In this document: in pieces, positions 7,418 through 13,713 of the stretch
Numbering within the stretch: position 1 is the first letter of the stretch
How the letters are laid out: each line of letters starts with the position of its first letter
DNA from: an uncultured Bacteroidales bacterium
GTDB lineage: Bacteria > Bacteroidota > Bacteroidia > Bacteroidales > Bacteroidaceae
DNA: 15,568 bases
Direction of reading: 5' to 3'
NCBI GenBank assembly: GCA_937896105.1
Contig: CALBKR010000413.1
Coordinates: 1 to 15,568, forward strand
Made by a program: the position numbers and the translations under genes
The notes under the pieces: model-generated
What the model saw: only the letters and a program-made list of their open reading frames with translations
Told to the model about the DNA's origin: nothing
Databases searched by the model: none

Positions 7418-10400
7418 ATGAGAAAAAATTTATTTCTAACTCTTGCATTTGCATTTGCTGCAGCAGCGGGTGTGAATGCTCAGGATTGGTCAAAGACTCT
7501 GACGGTGGGCGACGGCCTTCCCGGCGAGAACGTTGACAAGGATGGTACAACCATCCAGGTTTATAAGTCGGATGTCATCACTGCAAGTGAGCCATTGACA
7601 ACCTTGCGCTTTACAGTTGCCGGCACATATAACGGTGAGAAACCAAACGGCAACAACTTCACTACTGCTCTCAGCGAGTTGGTCGTTTATGCAGCCGATG
7701 GTGAGACTGTAATCCCTTACACAGCAACTTCAAATGCCGACCAGAACACAATGAATAGCGCCGACGGTGCAGGTCTTGCAGCCTTGAACGATGGAAACTG
7801 GAACAACTACTGGCACTCTTGTTGGGGCTCTAACGCTCAGGCCGAATACCACCATCTCGAGCTCACTTTCGAGGCTGCGATAAGCGAGTTCGTTCTTGAG
7901 TGGGGTGCGCGTCCCGGCAACACAAAGAACGCTCCTACACTCGTCGGCCTTACAAAGGGTGGCGTTAGTTTTGTTCCTTATGCCGATTGGAATTTTACAG
8001 TAGGTGACCAGATTACATCAATGGAGGCTCTTCAGGGTGCTCAGTACTTCGTTATGAAGAGCAACGTTCCTGTTGAGTATGACACATACAAGAACAACAA
8101 CGATGGTGCCGACGGTTACAAGTTCGGTGATAAGATGAACAAGGAACCCAATGTGGGTCCCGGTCCCAAGTTTGTAAATGCCGGTGAGGTTGCCGATGAG
8201 CCTACTCCCTCTTTTGCCATTCAGCTTATCCCGGCAGATGAGGATGGCGGCTACTATCTGTACTTTGTAGCCGATGGCAAGTTCTTGAGCAAGAATCCAA
8301 CGGACAACAGTTACAATGGTGCTAACGGTGAACAGCGCAAGACTGCAAAGCTTAGCGACGCTGCTATTGTAAACATTACCGAGGAGAACGGCCGCTTCGA
8401 GATGAGCTATTTGATGGAATACGAGGGCGAAGAAGTTACCATTTATATGGGCGCAACTCCTTCAACCGGTGGTTTCAAGAATGTAGACGAGTCACGTAAG
8501 AACTTCTATGACGAGGGTAACCTCTACTGTCTTAACTATGCTTATGTAATCGATTTCGACTGGTCACTCTACAATGCAACAATGAATTATCCGGAGATAT
8601 ATGCTTCGGTTCCTGCGAGAAATGCAGTGAAGGAGGCAAAGGGTATCTATACATTTATGGACAGTGTTGCTGTTGAGGGATACGAGGATGTTTATGATGA
8701 GTTTATGATTGTTCTTGGCGAGACTGAGAATAACCTTGCCGAGGGAGTGTACAATGACATTGAGATGACCCTTGCTGCCGTTAATACATTGAACGATGCA
8801 ATGGGTGCTTATGTATACTCAAAGATAGAGTGGCTCAACGATGTCTATTTGCCCGAATTCGTTGCAGAGTATGAGGAACTCTTGACACCTGCAAGTAACC
8901 CGCAGGATGGCTATTATGTAGAGGAGGTCTTCAACGAAGTTATCCAAGCCAATCTTATCGACGCTTGTGGCGAGATCTATGAAAAAGCATTTGAAAATCC
9001 ATACGCATATATCAACGAGATGAAGAGTTTCATCAACAGCGTTCAGACTAATATCGATGCATTCCTTGCTTCAAAGATTGAGTACGTTACATTGCCAAAG
9101 GTTTATACAGCAGAGAATCCTCACCAGACACCACTCGGCACAAAGGTTGACAACAACCGTTGGGATTGGGAGCAGCTTGTTGTTCTCAACGAGGAGGTTA
9201 ACGGTATCCGCTTGACATTCCTTGAGACAAACGTCGGTACTGCAGCAAGCGACGGTAAGTTCAAGAACTTCCCAATGGTTGCACTCTCCGGTCTTGAAGT
9301 TCTGGATGCTAATGGCGAGAAGCTCATCCTTACAACAGAACTCGTGACATCCAACTCTGAGGAGACACACGAGCGCGAGAACGGCAACGGTACAATCGAC
9401 AAGCTCTTCGACGAAGACCCAGATACATACTACCACTCTGCATGGGGCGATGGCGCACGTTATGACCAGCCTTACACATACATCTACCTTGATATCAAAT
9501 TCCCGGAAGAAGTAGAGCTCAATACATTCACTGTAAAGACCATCGGCCGTAAGAATGCCTCTTTGGCTCCAGGTACAGTTTGTATCACAAAGTATGGCGA
9601 GGAGTATGACCCAGCTGTCTTCCGTGAGAACCCATACAATGTAGCAGGCGGCACGCAGATTACCGATGAATCGCAGTTGAAGGATGGCGGTATCTACATC
9701 ATCAGCGGTAACCTCCGTGCAAAGACACAGGATGCAGCTCCACGCTACTATTCAGGTGTAGCTCCATACCACACAAATATCAAGGCTGCGTTGAATGATC
9801 CTTGCGTTTATATGTTCAAGAAGGCAGCTGACGGCTGGAACATCATCAGCCTTTCAAAAGCACAGTACTGGGCGTTGAACAAGGATGTCAACGAAGTGAC
9901 AAACGAGGAGACAGGCGAGGTTACAGTGAATACAAGCTGGAGCACCGGTCTGACAGTATATCCCGAGGAGGCCGGCGACATCAAGATTGCCAAGTCGGGC
10001 AACCTTGAGAATACATTCGTGTTCTACAGCGAGATTGGTGACAACAATATCGATGCTTCCTGGACCTGGAAGAATGCGAAGGATGAAACCGACAGTATTA
10101 AAATTGATAAGGGTACAGTAAACGCCAACAAGTTCGTTTATATGGACTGGGATGGCGGTATCGCAGGCCGTCCTTGCGTGAGCGAGCTTCCCGGTGTGTT
10201 CGAGTATGGTCTCGATGCTATCAATGCCCACGCTAAGGCTCAGGAGTTCAAGGATGGCGACGGCTACAGCGCAGGTGACTACCTCCACTTCAACAAGGCT
10301 AACGGTGAGGGTGAATGGAGCATCTACGAGGTTTCAATGGACGATCCTTACTTCTTGTGGGCGAACGGTATCCCTGCAACACTCGCTTCTTTGGGTATTG

Positions 10401-11239
10401 TAGTTGGTAACGACCCGGGTTGCATTGCCGGTGATATAGCAGCTATTGAGGCAGCTGTTGATGCTGTTGAGGCTGTTGTTGCCGATGAGGACAAGGAGGG
10501 CGCACAGGCTGCCGTTGAGGCATTTGTTGCAAATGTCGGTTCGCTTGCAGATGCAGACCGTGTACAGGTTATGGATAACTACTGGTATGCTATGGAGAGT
10601 GCTTATCCCGAGTACTACAAGCAGCAGAACAAGGTTAAGGCTATCTACACCGATGGTACAAAGCTTTCTTGGGGTGATGCTCCGGCAGCATACAACCATG
10701 CAAATGCGCAGTATGTATTCCAGTTCAAGAAATATGATGCCGAATTGGATGATATGGGCTTGGGCTTGAGCGAGGAGGATGCTCCATACGCATTCTACAT
10801 CTACAACGATAAGTATGAGTCTTATGTAGGTGATGCAGGTGGCGGCAACACCGCAATTCCTGTAACAAACGATGATTTCAGCGCGGCTGTTTATCTTGTT
10901 AAGCCTCTTTCTGCAAATATCTACACAGTACATATTGCAGGCAACGCAAACAACGATCTCCACACAGCCGGTCACAGCAATGGCGCAGGTAAAGGCGGTG
11001 ACATTGTTTACTGGAACGGTGATGCCGGTACAGCTTCTTCTTGGTACATCCGTTTCGTTGACGATGCAGAGGGTTCTACCTCAGTCGAGAATCTTGTAGT
11101 TGAGGGTGCCGAGGTTGTTTCAGTAGCATACTTCACACCTGCAGGTGCTGCAGTTCCTGCTCCTGTAAGCGGTATCAACATTGTTGTTACAGTTTACAGC
11201 AACGGTGTTGTTGAGACTAAAAAAATCCTCGTTAAGTAA
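7418..11239 (+). CDS. Large secreted protein with two discoidin-like (F5/8 type C) modules, 1273 aa
   Basis: I do not recognise a named family for the whole protein. Residues 1-21 are a clear signal peptide (Lys-rich start, Ala-rich core, Asn-Ala-Gln end) without lipobox. Two similar modules lie at about 40-190 and 575-730. Each has a Trp/Tyr-His-Ser-x-Trp-Gly block (132-137 and 672-677) preceded by an Asp-rich turn and followed by beta strands, the pattern of discoidin/CBM32-like carbohydrate-binding folds. A helical linker (about 400-560) separates them. A second helical segment at 1005-1045 is Ala/Val/Glu rich (FIVAR-like), and a beta-rich module follows at 1050-1215. The C-terminus (1222-1273) is a sorting-tail-like domain with Asn-Gly-Val-Val and final KKILVK, matching the two M60 proteins. 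No catalytic motif is visible. It is acidic overall and uses a narrow set of preferred codons, consistent with high expression (inference). A surface or secreted glycan-binding protein is the best guess. Confidence 0.8.
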   Translation: MRKNLFLTLAFAFAAAAGVNAQDWSKTLTVGDGLPGENVDKDGTTIQVYKSDVITASEPLTTLRFTVAGTYNGEKPNGNNFTTALSELVVYAADGETVIPYTATSNADQNTMNSADGAGLAALNDGNWNNYWHSCWGSNAQAEYHHLELTFEAAISEFVLEWGARPGNTKNAPTLVGLTKGGVSFVPYADWNFTVGDQITSMEALQGAQYFVMKSNVPVEYDTYKNNNDGADGYKFGDKMNKEPNVGPGPKFVNAGEVADEPTPSFAIQLIPADEDGGYYLYFVADGKFLSKNPTDNSYNGANGEQRKTAKLSDAAIVNITEENGRFEMSYLMEYEGEEVTIYMGATPSTGGFKNVDESRKNFYDEGNLYCLNYAYVIDFDWSLYNATMNYPEIYASVPARNAVKEAKGIYTFMDSVAVEGYEDVYDEFMIVLGETENNLAEGVYNDIEMTLAAVNTLNDAMGAYVYSKIEWLNDVYLPEFVAEYEELLTPASNPQDGYYVEEVFNEVIQANLIDACGEIYEKAFENPYAYINEMKSFINSVQTNIDAFLASKIEYVTLPKVYTAENPHQTPLGTKVDNNRWDWEQLVVLNEEVNGIRLTFLETNVGTAASDGKFKNFPMVALSGLEVLDANGEKLILTTELVTSNSEETHERENGNGTIDKLFDEDPDTYYHSAWGDGARYDQPYTYIYLDIKFPEEVELNTFTVKTIGRKNASLAPGTVCITKYGEEYDPAVFRENPYNVAGGTQITDESQLKDGGIYIISGNLRAKTQDAAPRYYSGVAPYHTNIKAALNDPCVYMFKKAADGWNIISLSKAQYWALNKDVNEVTNEETGEVTVNTSWSTGLTVYPEEAGDIKIAKSGNLENTFVFYSEIGDNNIDASWTWKNAKDETDSIKIDKGTVNANKFVYMDWDGGIAGRPCVSELPGVFEYGLDAINAHAKAQEFKDGDGYSAGDYLHFNKANGEGEWSIYEVSMDDPYFLWANGIPATLASLGIVVGNDPGCIAGDIAAIEAAVDAVEAVVADEDKEGAQAAVEAFVANVGSLADADRVQVMDNYWYAMESAYPEYYKQQNKVKAIYTDGTKLSWGDAPAAYNHANAQYVFQFKKYDAELDDMGLGLSEEDAPYAFYIYNDKYESYVGDAGGGNTAIPVTNDDFSAAVYLVKPLSANIYTVHIAGNANNDLHTAGHSNGAGKGGDIVYWNGDAGTASSWYIRFVDDAEGSTSVENLVVEGAEVVSVAYFTPAGAAVPAPVSGINIVVTVYSNGVVETKKILVK

Positions 11240-11257
11240 TTGACTAAAAGCTATATG

Positions 11258-11290
11258 AAAAATGGCGGCCGCAAGGTCGCCATTTTTTTT
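11258..11290 (+). terminator. Intrinsic terminator of the large secreted-protein gene
   Basis: Stem 11258-11270 pairs with 11275-11287 around a GCAA (GNRA) tetraloop, and it runs into eight T residues (11283-11290). It lies 18 nt after the stop. The GGCGGCC/GGTCGCC core is the same as in the hairpin behind the second M60 gene. Eight bases spanning the last Lys codon and stop (TTAAGTAA, 11232-11239) are complementary to 11289-11296, so the outer stem again reaches into the coding end. Confidence 0.9.
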
Positions 11291-11304
11291 ACTTAATAAG
11301 CAGC

Positions 11305-11524
11305 TCAAGGTTTCTCAAACAAGTAATTGACCAAAAGCTCGATGAGCGAGCTGCAATAGTCGCGAGCAGCACGGGCAAAGCTCGTGCCTCGCGGGTTGCG
11401 GCAAGCGAGCGAAATCAAGGTTTTTCAAACGAGTAATTGACCAAAAGCTCGATGAGCGAGCAGCAATAGTCGCGAGCAGCATGGGCAAAGCTCGTGCCTC
11501 GCGGGTTGCGGCAAGCGAGCGAAA
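11305..11524 (+). repeat. Two tandem copies of a 110-bp hairpin-rich repeat
   Basis: Units 11305-11414 and 11415-11524 differ at only about four positions. Each begins TCAAGGTTT, has a CAAGTAATTGACCAAAAGCT-like block resembling the 3' end of the M60 gene at 47 plus its downstream bases, and then three small hairpins: AGCTCG-atgag-CGAGCT, GCACG...CGTGC, and CTCGC...GCGAG. No reading frame is shared between the copies. Further copies are at 1-60 (inverted in the window) and, diverged, at 2896-3043. The pattern is that of a REP/BIME-like intergenic element. Confidence 0.9.
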
Positions 11525-11600
11525 TCAAGGTTTCTCAATCAAGTAATTGACGAAAAGCTATATGAAAAATGGCGACCGCAAGGTCGCCATTTTTTTTACT
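11525..11600 (+). repeat. Third, truncated repeat unit joined to a duplicate of the terminator block
   Basis: The third unit starts in phase at 11525 but after about 34 nt switches to a copy of the sequence that follows the stop at 11239. The block from 11541 repeats the block from 11234 at an offset of 307 bp for about 60 nt with two or three differences. The two 110-bp units are thus bracketed by two copies of the gene-end/terminator block. Confidence 0.85.
11565..11597 (+). terminator. Second copy of the GNRA-loop terminator
   Basis: Stem 11565-11577 pairs with 11582-11594 around GCAA and is followed by a T-run to 11597. Compared with 11258-11290 it has GGCGACC in place of GGCGGCC, which turns the G-U wobble into an A-U pair, so pairing is kept. 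What follows (ACTTTACAAG) resembles the outer arm at the end of the second M60 gene rather than that at 11291. Confidence 0.85.
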
Positions 11601-11637
11601 TTACAAGCAGCATCGCAACCCCTCACTCCTTACGGAC

Positions 11638-11667
11638 AAAAAAATTCCTCCCCTGTCTTAGGGGAGG
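11638..11667 (-). terminator. Probable terminator of the kinase-peptidase-PqqD operon
   Basis: On the minus strand the stem CCTCCCCT, a 5-nt loop AAGAC and AGGGGAGG is followed by AATTTTTTTG, a standard intrinsic terminator. It lies about 165 nt after the stop of the PqqD-like gene. On the plus strand it continues into a GGTGCCGCATGCGGAGGGG stretch that looks like a common intergenic palindromic element. Confidence 0.65.
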
Positions 11668-11729
11668 TGCCGCATGCGGAGGGGTATGCCTCGCGCGTTT
11701 TTTTAACCCTTCGTTGTGTGGTTTTGAGA

Positions 11730-11758
11730 TCCTTCCGCCGCTTCGCTTTGTCAGGATG
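11730..11758. repeat. Short ATCCT...AGGAT hairpin element
   Basis: ATCCT (11730-11734) and AGGAT (11754-11758) enclose a CCGCCGCTTCGC-type centre. The style matches dispersed intergenic palindromes I have seen in many bacterial genomes, but only one copy lies in this window. The 11598-11832 stretch contains no gene that I can support. Confidence 0.4.
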
Positions 11759-11765
11759 ACAAGCA

Positions 11766-11832
11766 CTCTTTTCTCTGTACTCTTTTCTCTTTTCTCTGTA
11801 CTCTGTACTCTTTTCTCTGTACTCTATTCGCT
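11766..11832. repeat. CT-rich low-complexity repeat (CTGTACTCTTTTCT-type)
   Basis: Irregular tandem reiterations of the words CTCTGTACTC and CTTTTCTC fill the stretch up to the stop codon of the PqqD-like gene at 11833. The repeat is imperfect and noncoding. It lies immediately downstream of the operon, so slippage here would not alter a protein. Confidence 0.7.
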
Positions 11833-12105
11833 TTACTCTTCAACCAACTCCATCTCCTTCCAGCGCTCGATGATGGCACAGCAATCCTCGCGTGCGATGC
11901 TCTCCTCGACCTCATACTCGTCGAGCAGCAGCTTCACCAAGTCCTCAACGGTGAAATCGCCCTTGCCGGCAACGCCCTCCCACAGGTAGGCCGCCGTTTC
12001 GTTAAGGCTGATAATCTTGCTGTAATCCACGTTGTCTGCTCCGGCAGGGACAATGATGTGCTCGCCGCATACGTTCTGTATCTCAAATCCTTCTTTAATC
12101 TTCAT
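11833..12105 (-). CDS. PqqD-family (RRE-fold) protein, 90 aa
   Basis: The size and pattern fit the PqqD family (PF05402), small winged-helix proteins that bind leader peptides for RiPP-modifying enzymes or act as chaperones. Visible features are an N-terminal beta segment (residues 1-20), the Ile-Ile-Ser-Leu-Asn-Glu-Thr-Ala-Ala-Tyr-Leu-Trp block (31-42), which is the most typical PqqD stretch, a Thr-Val-Glu-Asp-Leu-Val helix (52-60) and a closing helix with Glu-Glu at the end. It is the last gene of a minus-strand operon, 17 nt after the S26-like gene. No PQQ genes, radical SAM enzyme or precursor are visible nearby, so a PQQ role is not implied. Related proteins accompany HprK-related kinases in Bacteroidetes and proteobacterial loci, which fits here. 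Confidence 0.85.
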   Translation of the reverse strand: MKIKEGFEIQNVCGEHIIVPAGADNVDYSKIISLNETAAYLWEGVAGKGDFTVEDLVKLLLDEYEVEESIAREDCCAIIERWKEMELVEE

Positions 12106-12122
12106 AATCGTATTGTTTTATA

Positions 12123-12584
12123 TTATAATCTTCGGTATATTGCCAATAATATGCGCCTCAGCGGTTTGAGAGCCTCCCACGTTGCCGAGTACCAACGCCA
12201 TTTGCGGCTGCCGATGCTCACCGGCTTGCCCTTGCGGATGAAACCGTCGGCAAGGCCTATTATCTTGTCGCTTGTGAACTGCTCGGTCATACTCAACGGG
12301 TTGCCGTCGCCGCGCATAGTGTATGTGCCGTTGTCATCAATCCTTATTACCCTGTGCAGGGCGTATGTGCGTTCGCGCACCTCGGCAAGCACCACATCGC
12401 CCTTCTTGGGCGGGCGTGGGGGAGTGAGGATGACCTTGTCTCGTCCATCCTCGAGAAAAGGACGCATACTGTAACCGCGCACCACGAATGTCACGCTCTT
12501 CTTTCCCTGTTGGCGGAACATACGGGTTATCTCCTGCATAAACAGGTGGTTGTCGACCTTTTTCTGTGTAACGCCGCTTGTCAT
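12123..12584 (-). CDS. S24/S26-like (signal-peptidase-fold) Ser/His/Asp peptidase, 153 aa
   Basis: The frame is open further upstream, but the start is set at the ATG at 12582-12584. It overlaps the stop of the kinase gene as ATGA, and the family match begins after it. Ser39 lies in Gly-Tyr-Ser-Met-Arg-Pro-Phe, the signal-peptidase box B. Gly-Asp-Val-Val-Leu-Ala (62-67) and Leu-His-Arg-Val-Ile (76-80) follow, with His77 where classical SPase I has Lys. Asp93 is in Met-Arg-Gly-Asp-Gly-Asn. A Ser-His-Asp set is the pattern of the S26B/ER (Sec11/SipW) type. No N-terminal membrane segment is visible, unlike true signal peptidases; the C-terminus (131-153) is basic and amphipathic. It could be a soluble processing protease acting with the PqqD-like protein, or a non-catalytic regulator. 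Its role is inferred from the operon only. Confidence 0.85.
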   Translation of the reverse strand: MTSGVTQKKVDNHLFMQEITRMFRQQGKKSVTFVVRGYSMRPFLEDGRDKVILTPPRPPKKGDVVLAEVRERTYALHRVIRIDDNGTYTMRGDGNPLSMTEQFTSDKIIGLADGFIRKGKPVSIGSRKWRWYSATWEALKPLRRILLAIYRRL

Positions 12585-13453
12585 ACTCCGAATGTGCTGC
12601 TCGATAGCTTGGCTGCCTCTTCGTCGGGACGGCAGAAGAGTGTGTACAGCGGCAGGCGTTCGAGCACTTTTGTTATGGTGCTGCAGATGAATATGTGTAT
12701 CTCTTTGTCGAATTTTAGCGTGGAGCAGGAGCATAGCATTATTCCGAAGGCTGTGGGGATGCTCTCCTTGCGTATCCAGTTCTTCTTGTCCTGCTCGATG
12801 GCTGCCAGTCCGCCGATGGGGTAGCTGACATCCTTGTATATGGGGCGTTTGCCGCTCCAGGGCGAGCCGTAGACAATGGGTGTACCGTCGTCGGCAATGC
12901 GTATCACGGGGTTGTCGTCGTTGATGAGCGTGCTGCCCGGGATGTGTTCGACCCATTTGTTGCTGTGGGTGCTCTTGCCTTGGCCGCTTGCTCCAAGGAA
13001 CATATATCCTTTACCGCCGTTCTCTACTGTTGCCGAGTGCATAAGCAATGTCTTGTGCGGTGCTGTACACATTGTGAAGACGACCATTAGTGTGTTGTTG
13101 AGCCCGAAGACCCTGTCGCTCGTGTTGCCACGGGTGGTCAATGAGAAATGGCGTCGCTCCCCATCACTCTGGACAAAAGCGCAGGGGGTGCCGAATTCAT
13201 TCATCGTCAGTATCTGGTATGCTCCGCTCTCCTGACGGTAGACCTCGAACTTTGCGCTGGGGCAGGGGAAGGTGCCGATGCGGTTGCCGCACCACGATGG
13301 GATGATGCTGTTGTCGACTGTCAGCTCGAACAGCAGGTCGGCGGCAGTTTCGCGCTCAAAAGGCGAGAGGTTCGGCAGCAACTCTAATATGTCGTCCTCG
13401 GTAGTGGTGATGGCGAAATTGTGCCCGGCAACGGTGAAATATCTCTTTTGCAT
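12581..13453 (-). CDS. HprK-related kinase (HPr kinase/phosphorylase-like), 290 aa
   Basis: The Walker A motif GASGQGKST is at 154-162 after Leu-Leu-Met-His-Ser-Ala (136-141), the usual HprK-core lead-in. Asn-Asp-Asp-Asn-Pro (178-182) and Tyr-Gly-Ser-Pro-Trp-Ser-Gly-Lys (195-202) follow, both typical of HprK-related proteins found beside PqqD-like genes. The N-terminal 120 residues are a beta-rich domain I do not recognise. The ATG at 13453 is preferred over the longer open frame (to 13546) because the upstream stretch is Cys/Pro-rich, low in family-like sequence, and overlaps the predicted promoter. It is the first gene of the operon. HPr itself is unlikely to be the target, as the C-terminal HPr-contact region of true HprK is not evident. 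A peptide or protein substrate handled by the PqqD-like partner is plausible but not shown. Confidence 0.85.
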   Translation of the reverse strand: MQKRYFTVAGHNFAITTTEDDILELLPNLSPFERETAADLLFELTVDNSIIPSWCGNRIGTFPCPSAKFEVYRQESGAYQILTMNEFGTPCAFVQSDGERRHFSLTTRGNTSDRVFGLNNTLMVVFTMCTAPHKTLLMHSATVENGGKGYMFLGASGQGKSTHSNKWVEHIPGSTLINDDNPVIRIADDGTPIVYGSPWSGKRPIYKDVSYPIGGLAAIEQDKKNWIRKESIPTAFGIMLCSCSTLKFDKEIHIFICSTITKVLERLPLYTLFCRPDEEAAKLSSSTFGV

Positions 13454-13543
13454 ACAATGTGGTTGGCTCTTATATGTGTGGTTCTTGGGGTTATGCGGCA
13501 GCTTGCATCCTGTCGGTGGTTTGCTGCCACTGCAATTAAGTTG

Positions 13544-13573
13544 CAAATTTATAAAAAAGGATTAAATATTCAA
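13544..13573 (-). promoter_or_regulatory. Promoter of the kinase-peptidase-PqqD operon
   Basis: On the minus strand TTG (complement of 13571-13573) is followed after exactly 19 nt by TAAATTTG (complement of 13544-13551), a full match to the Bacteroidetes consensus. The leader would be about 85 nt to the ATG at 13453, which also argues against the longer start at 13546. Confidence 0.7.
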
Positions 13574-13586
13574 TTGAAATAACAAC

Positions 13587-13613
13587 TTGTTTCGATTTTT
13601 GTTGTTACCTTTG
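13587..13613 (+). promoter_or_regulatory. Candidate promoter for folP-cdaA
   Basis: TTG at 13587-13589 and TACCTTTG at 13606-13613 give a good -7 match with a slightly short spacing of 16 nt. A leader of about 95 nt would precede folP. It is back-to-back with the promoter of the kinase operon, only about 15 bp apart. Confidence 0.5.
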
Positions 13614-13713
13614 CCTTAAAGCGAAGATTGGCTTCACTCGTTGTGAGAGATAGTGATGCAGCTATGTGTCTCTTGCTCGTTTGCTGCTGTCTATGATGTG
13701 ACGATAAGTTTAT

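Noticed and set aside
11305..11560. CRISPR array
   Set aside because: The 110-bp units are directly adjacent with no unique spacers, and no cas genes are present; they are tandem intergenic repeats.
11766..11832. Phase-variable coding microsatellite
   Set aside because: The CT-rich repeat is outside any gene and is irregular, so slippage would not switch a protein.
12585..12956. N-terminal extension of the S26-like gene to 12956
   Set aside because: The extension overlaps the kinase gene in another frame and is His/Arg-rich shadow sequence; the ATG at 12584 overlapping the kinase stop is the natural start.
13454..13546. Longer start of the kinase gene at 13546
   Set aside because: It would begin almost on the predicted transcription start of the promoter at 13544-13573, and the extra residues do not look like the family.
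13457..13582. A 41-codon plus-strand ORF in the divergent promoter region, considered as a peptide precursor
   Set aside because: It overlaps the kinase operon promoter antisense, has no promoter of its own, and lacks any leader/core pattern.
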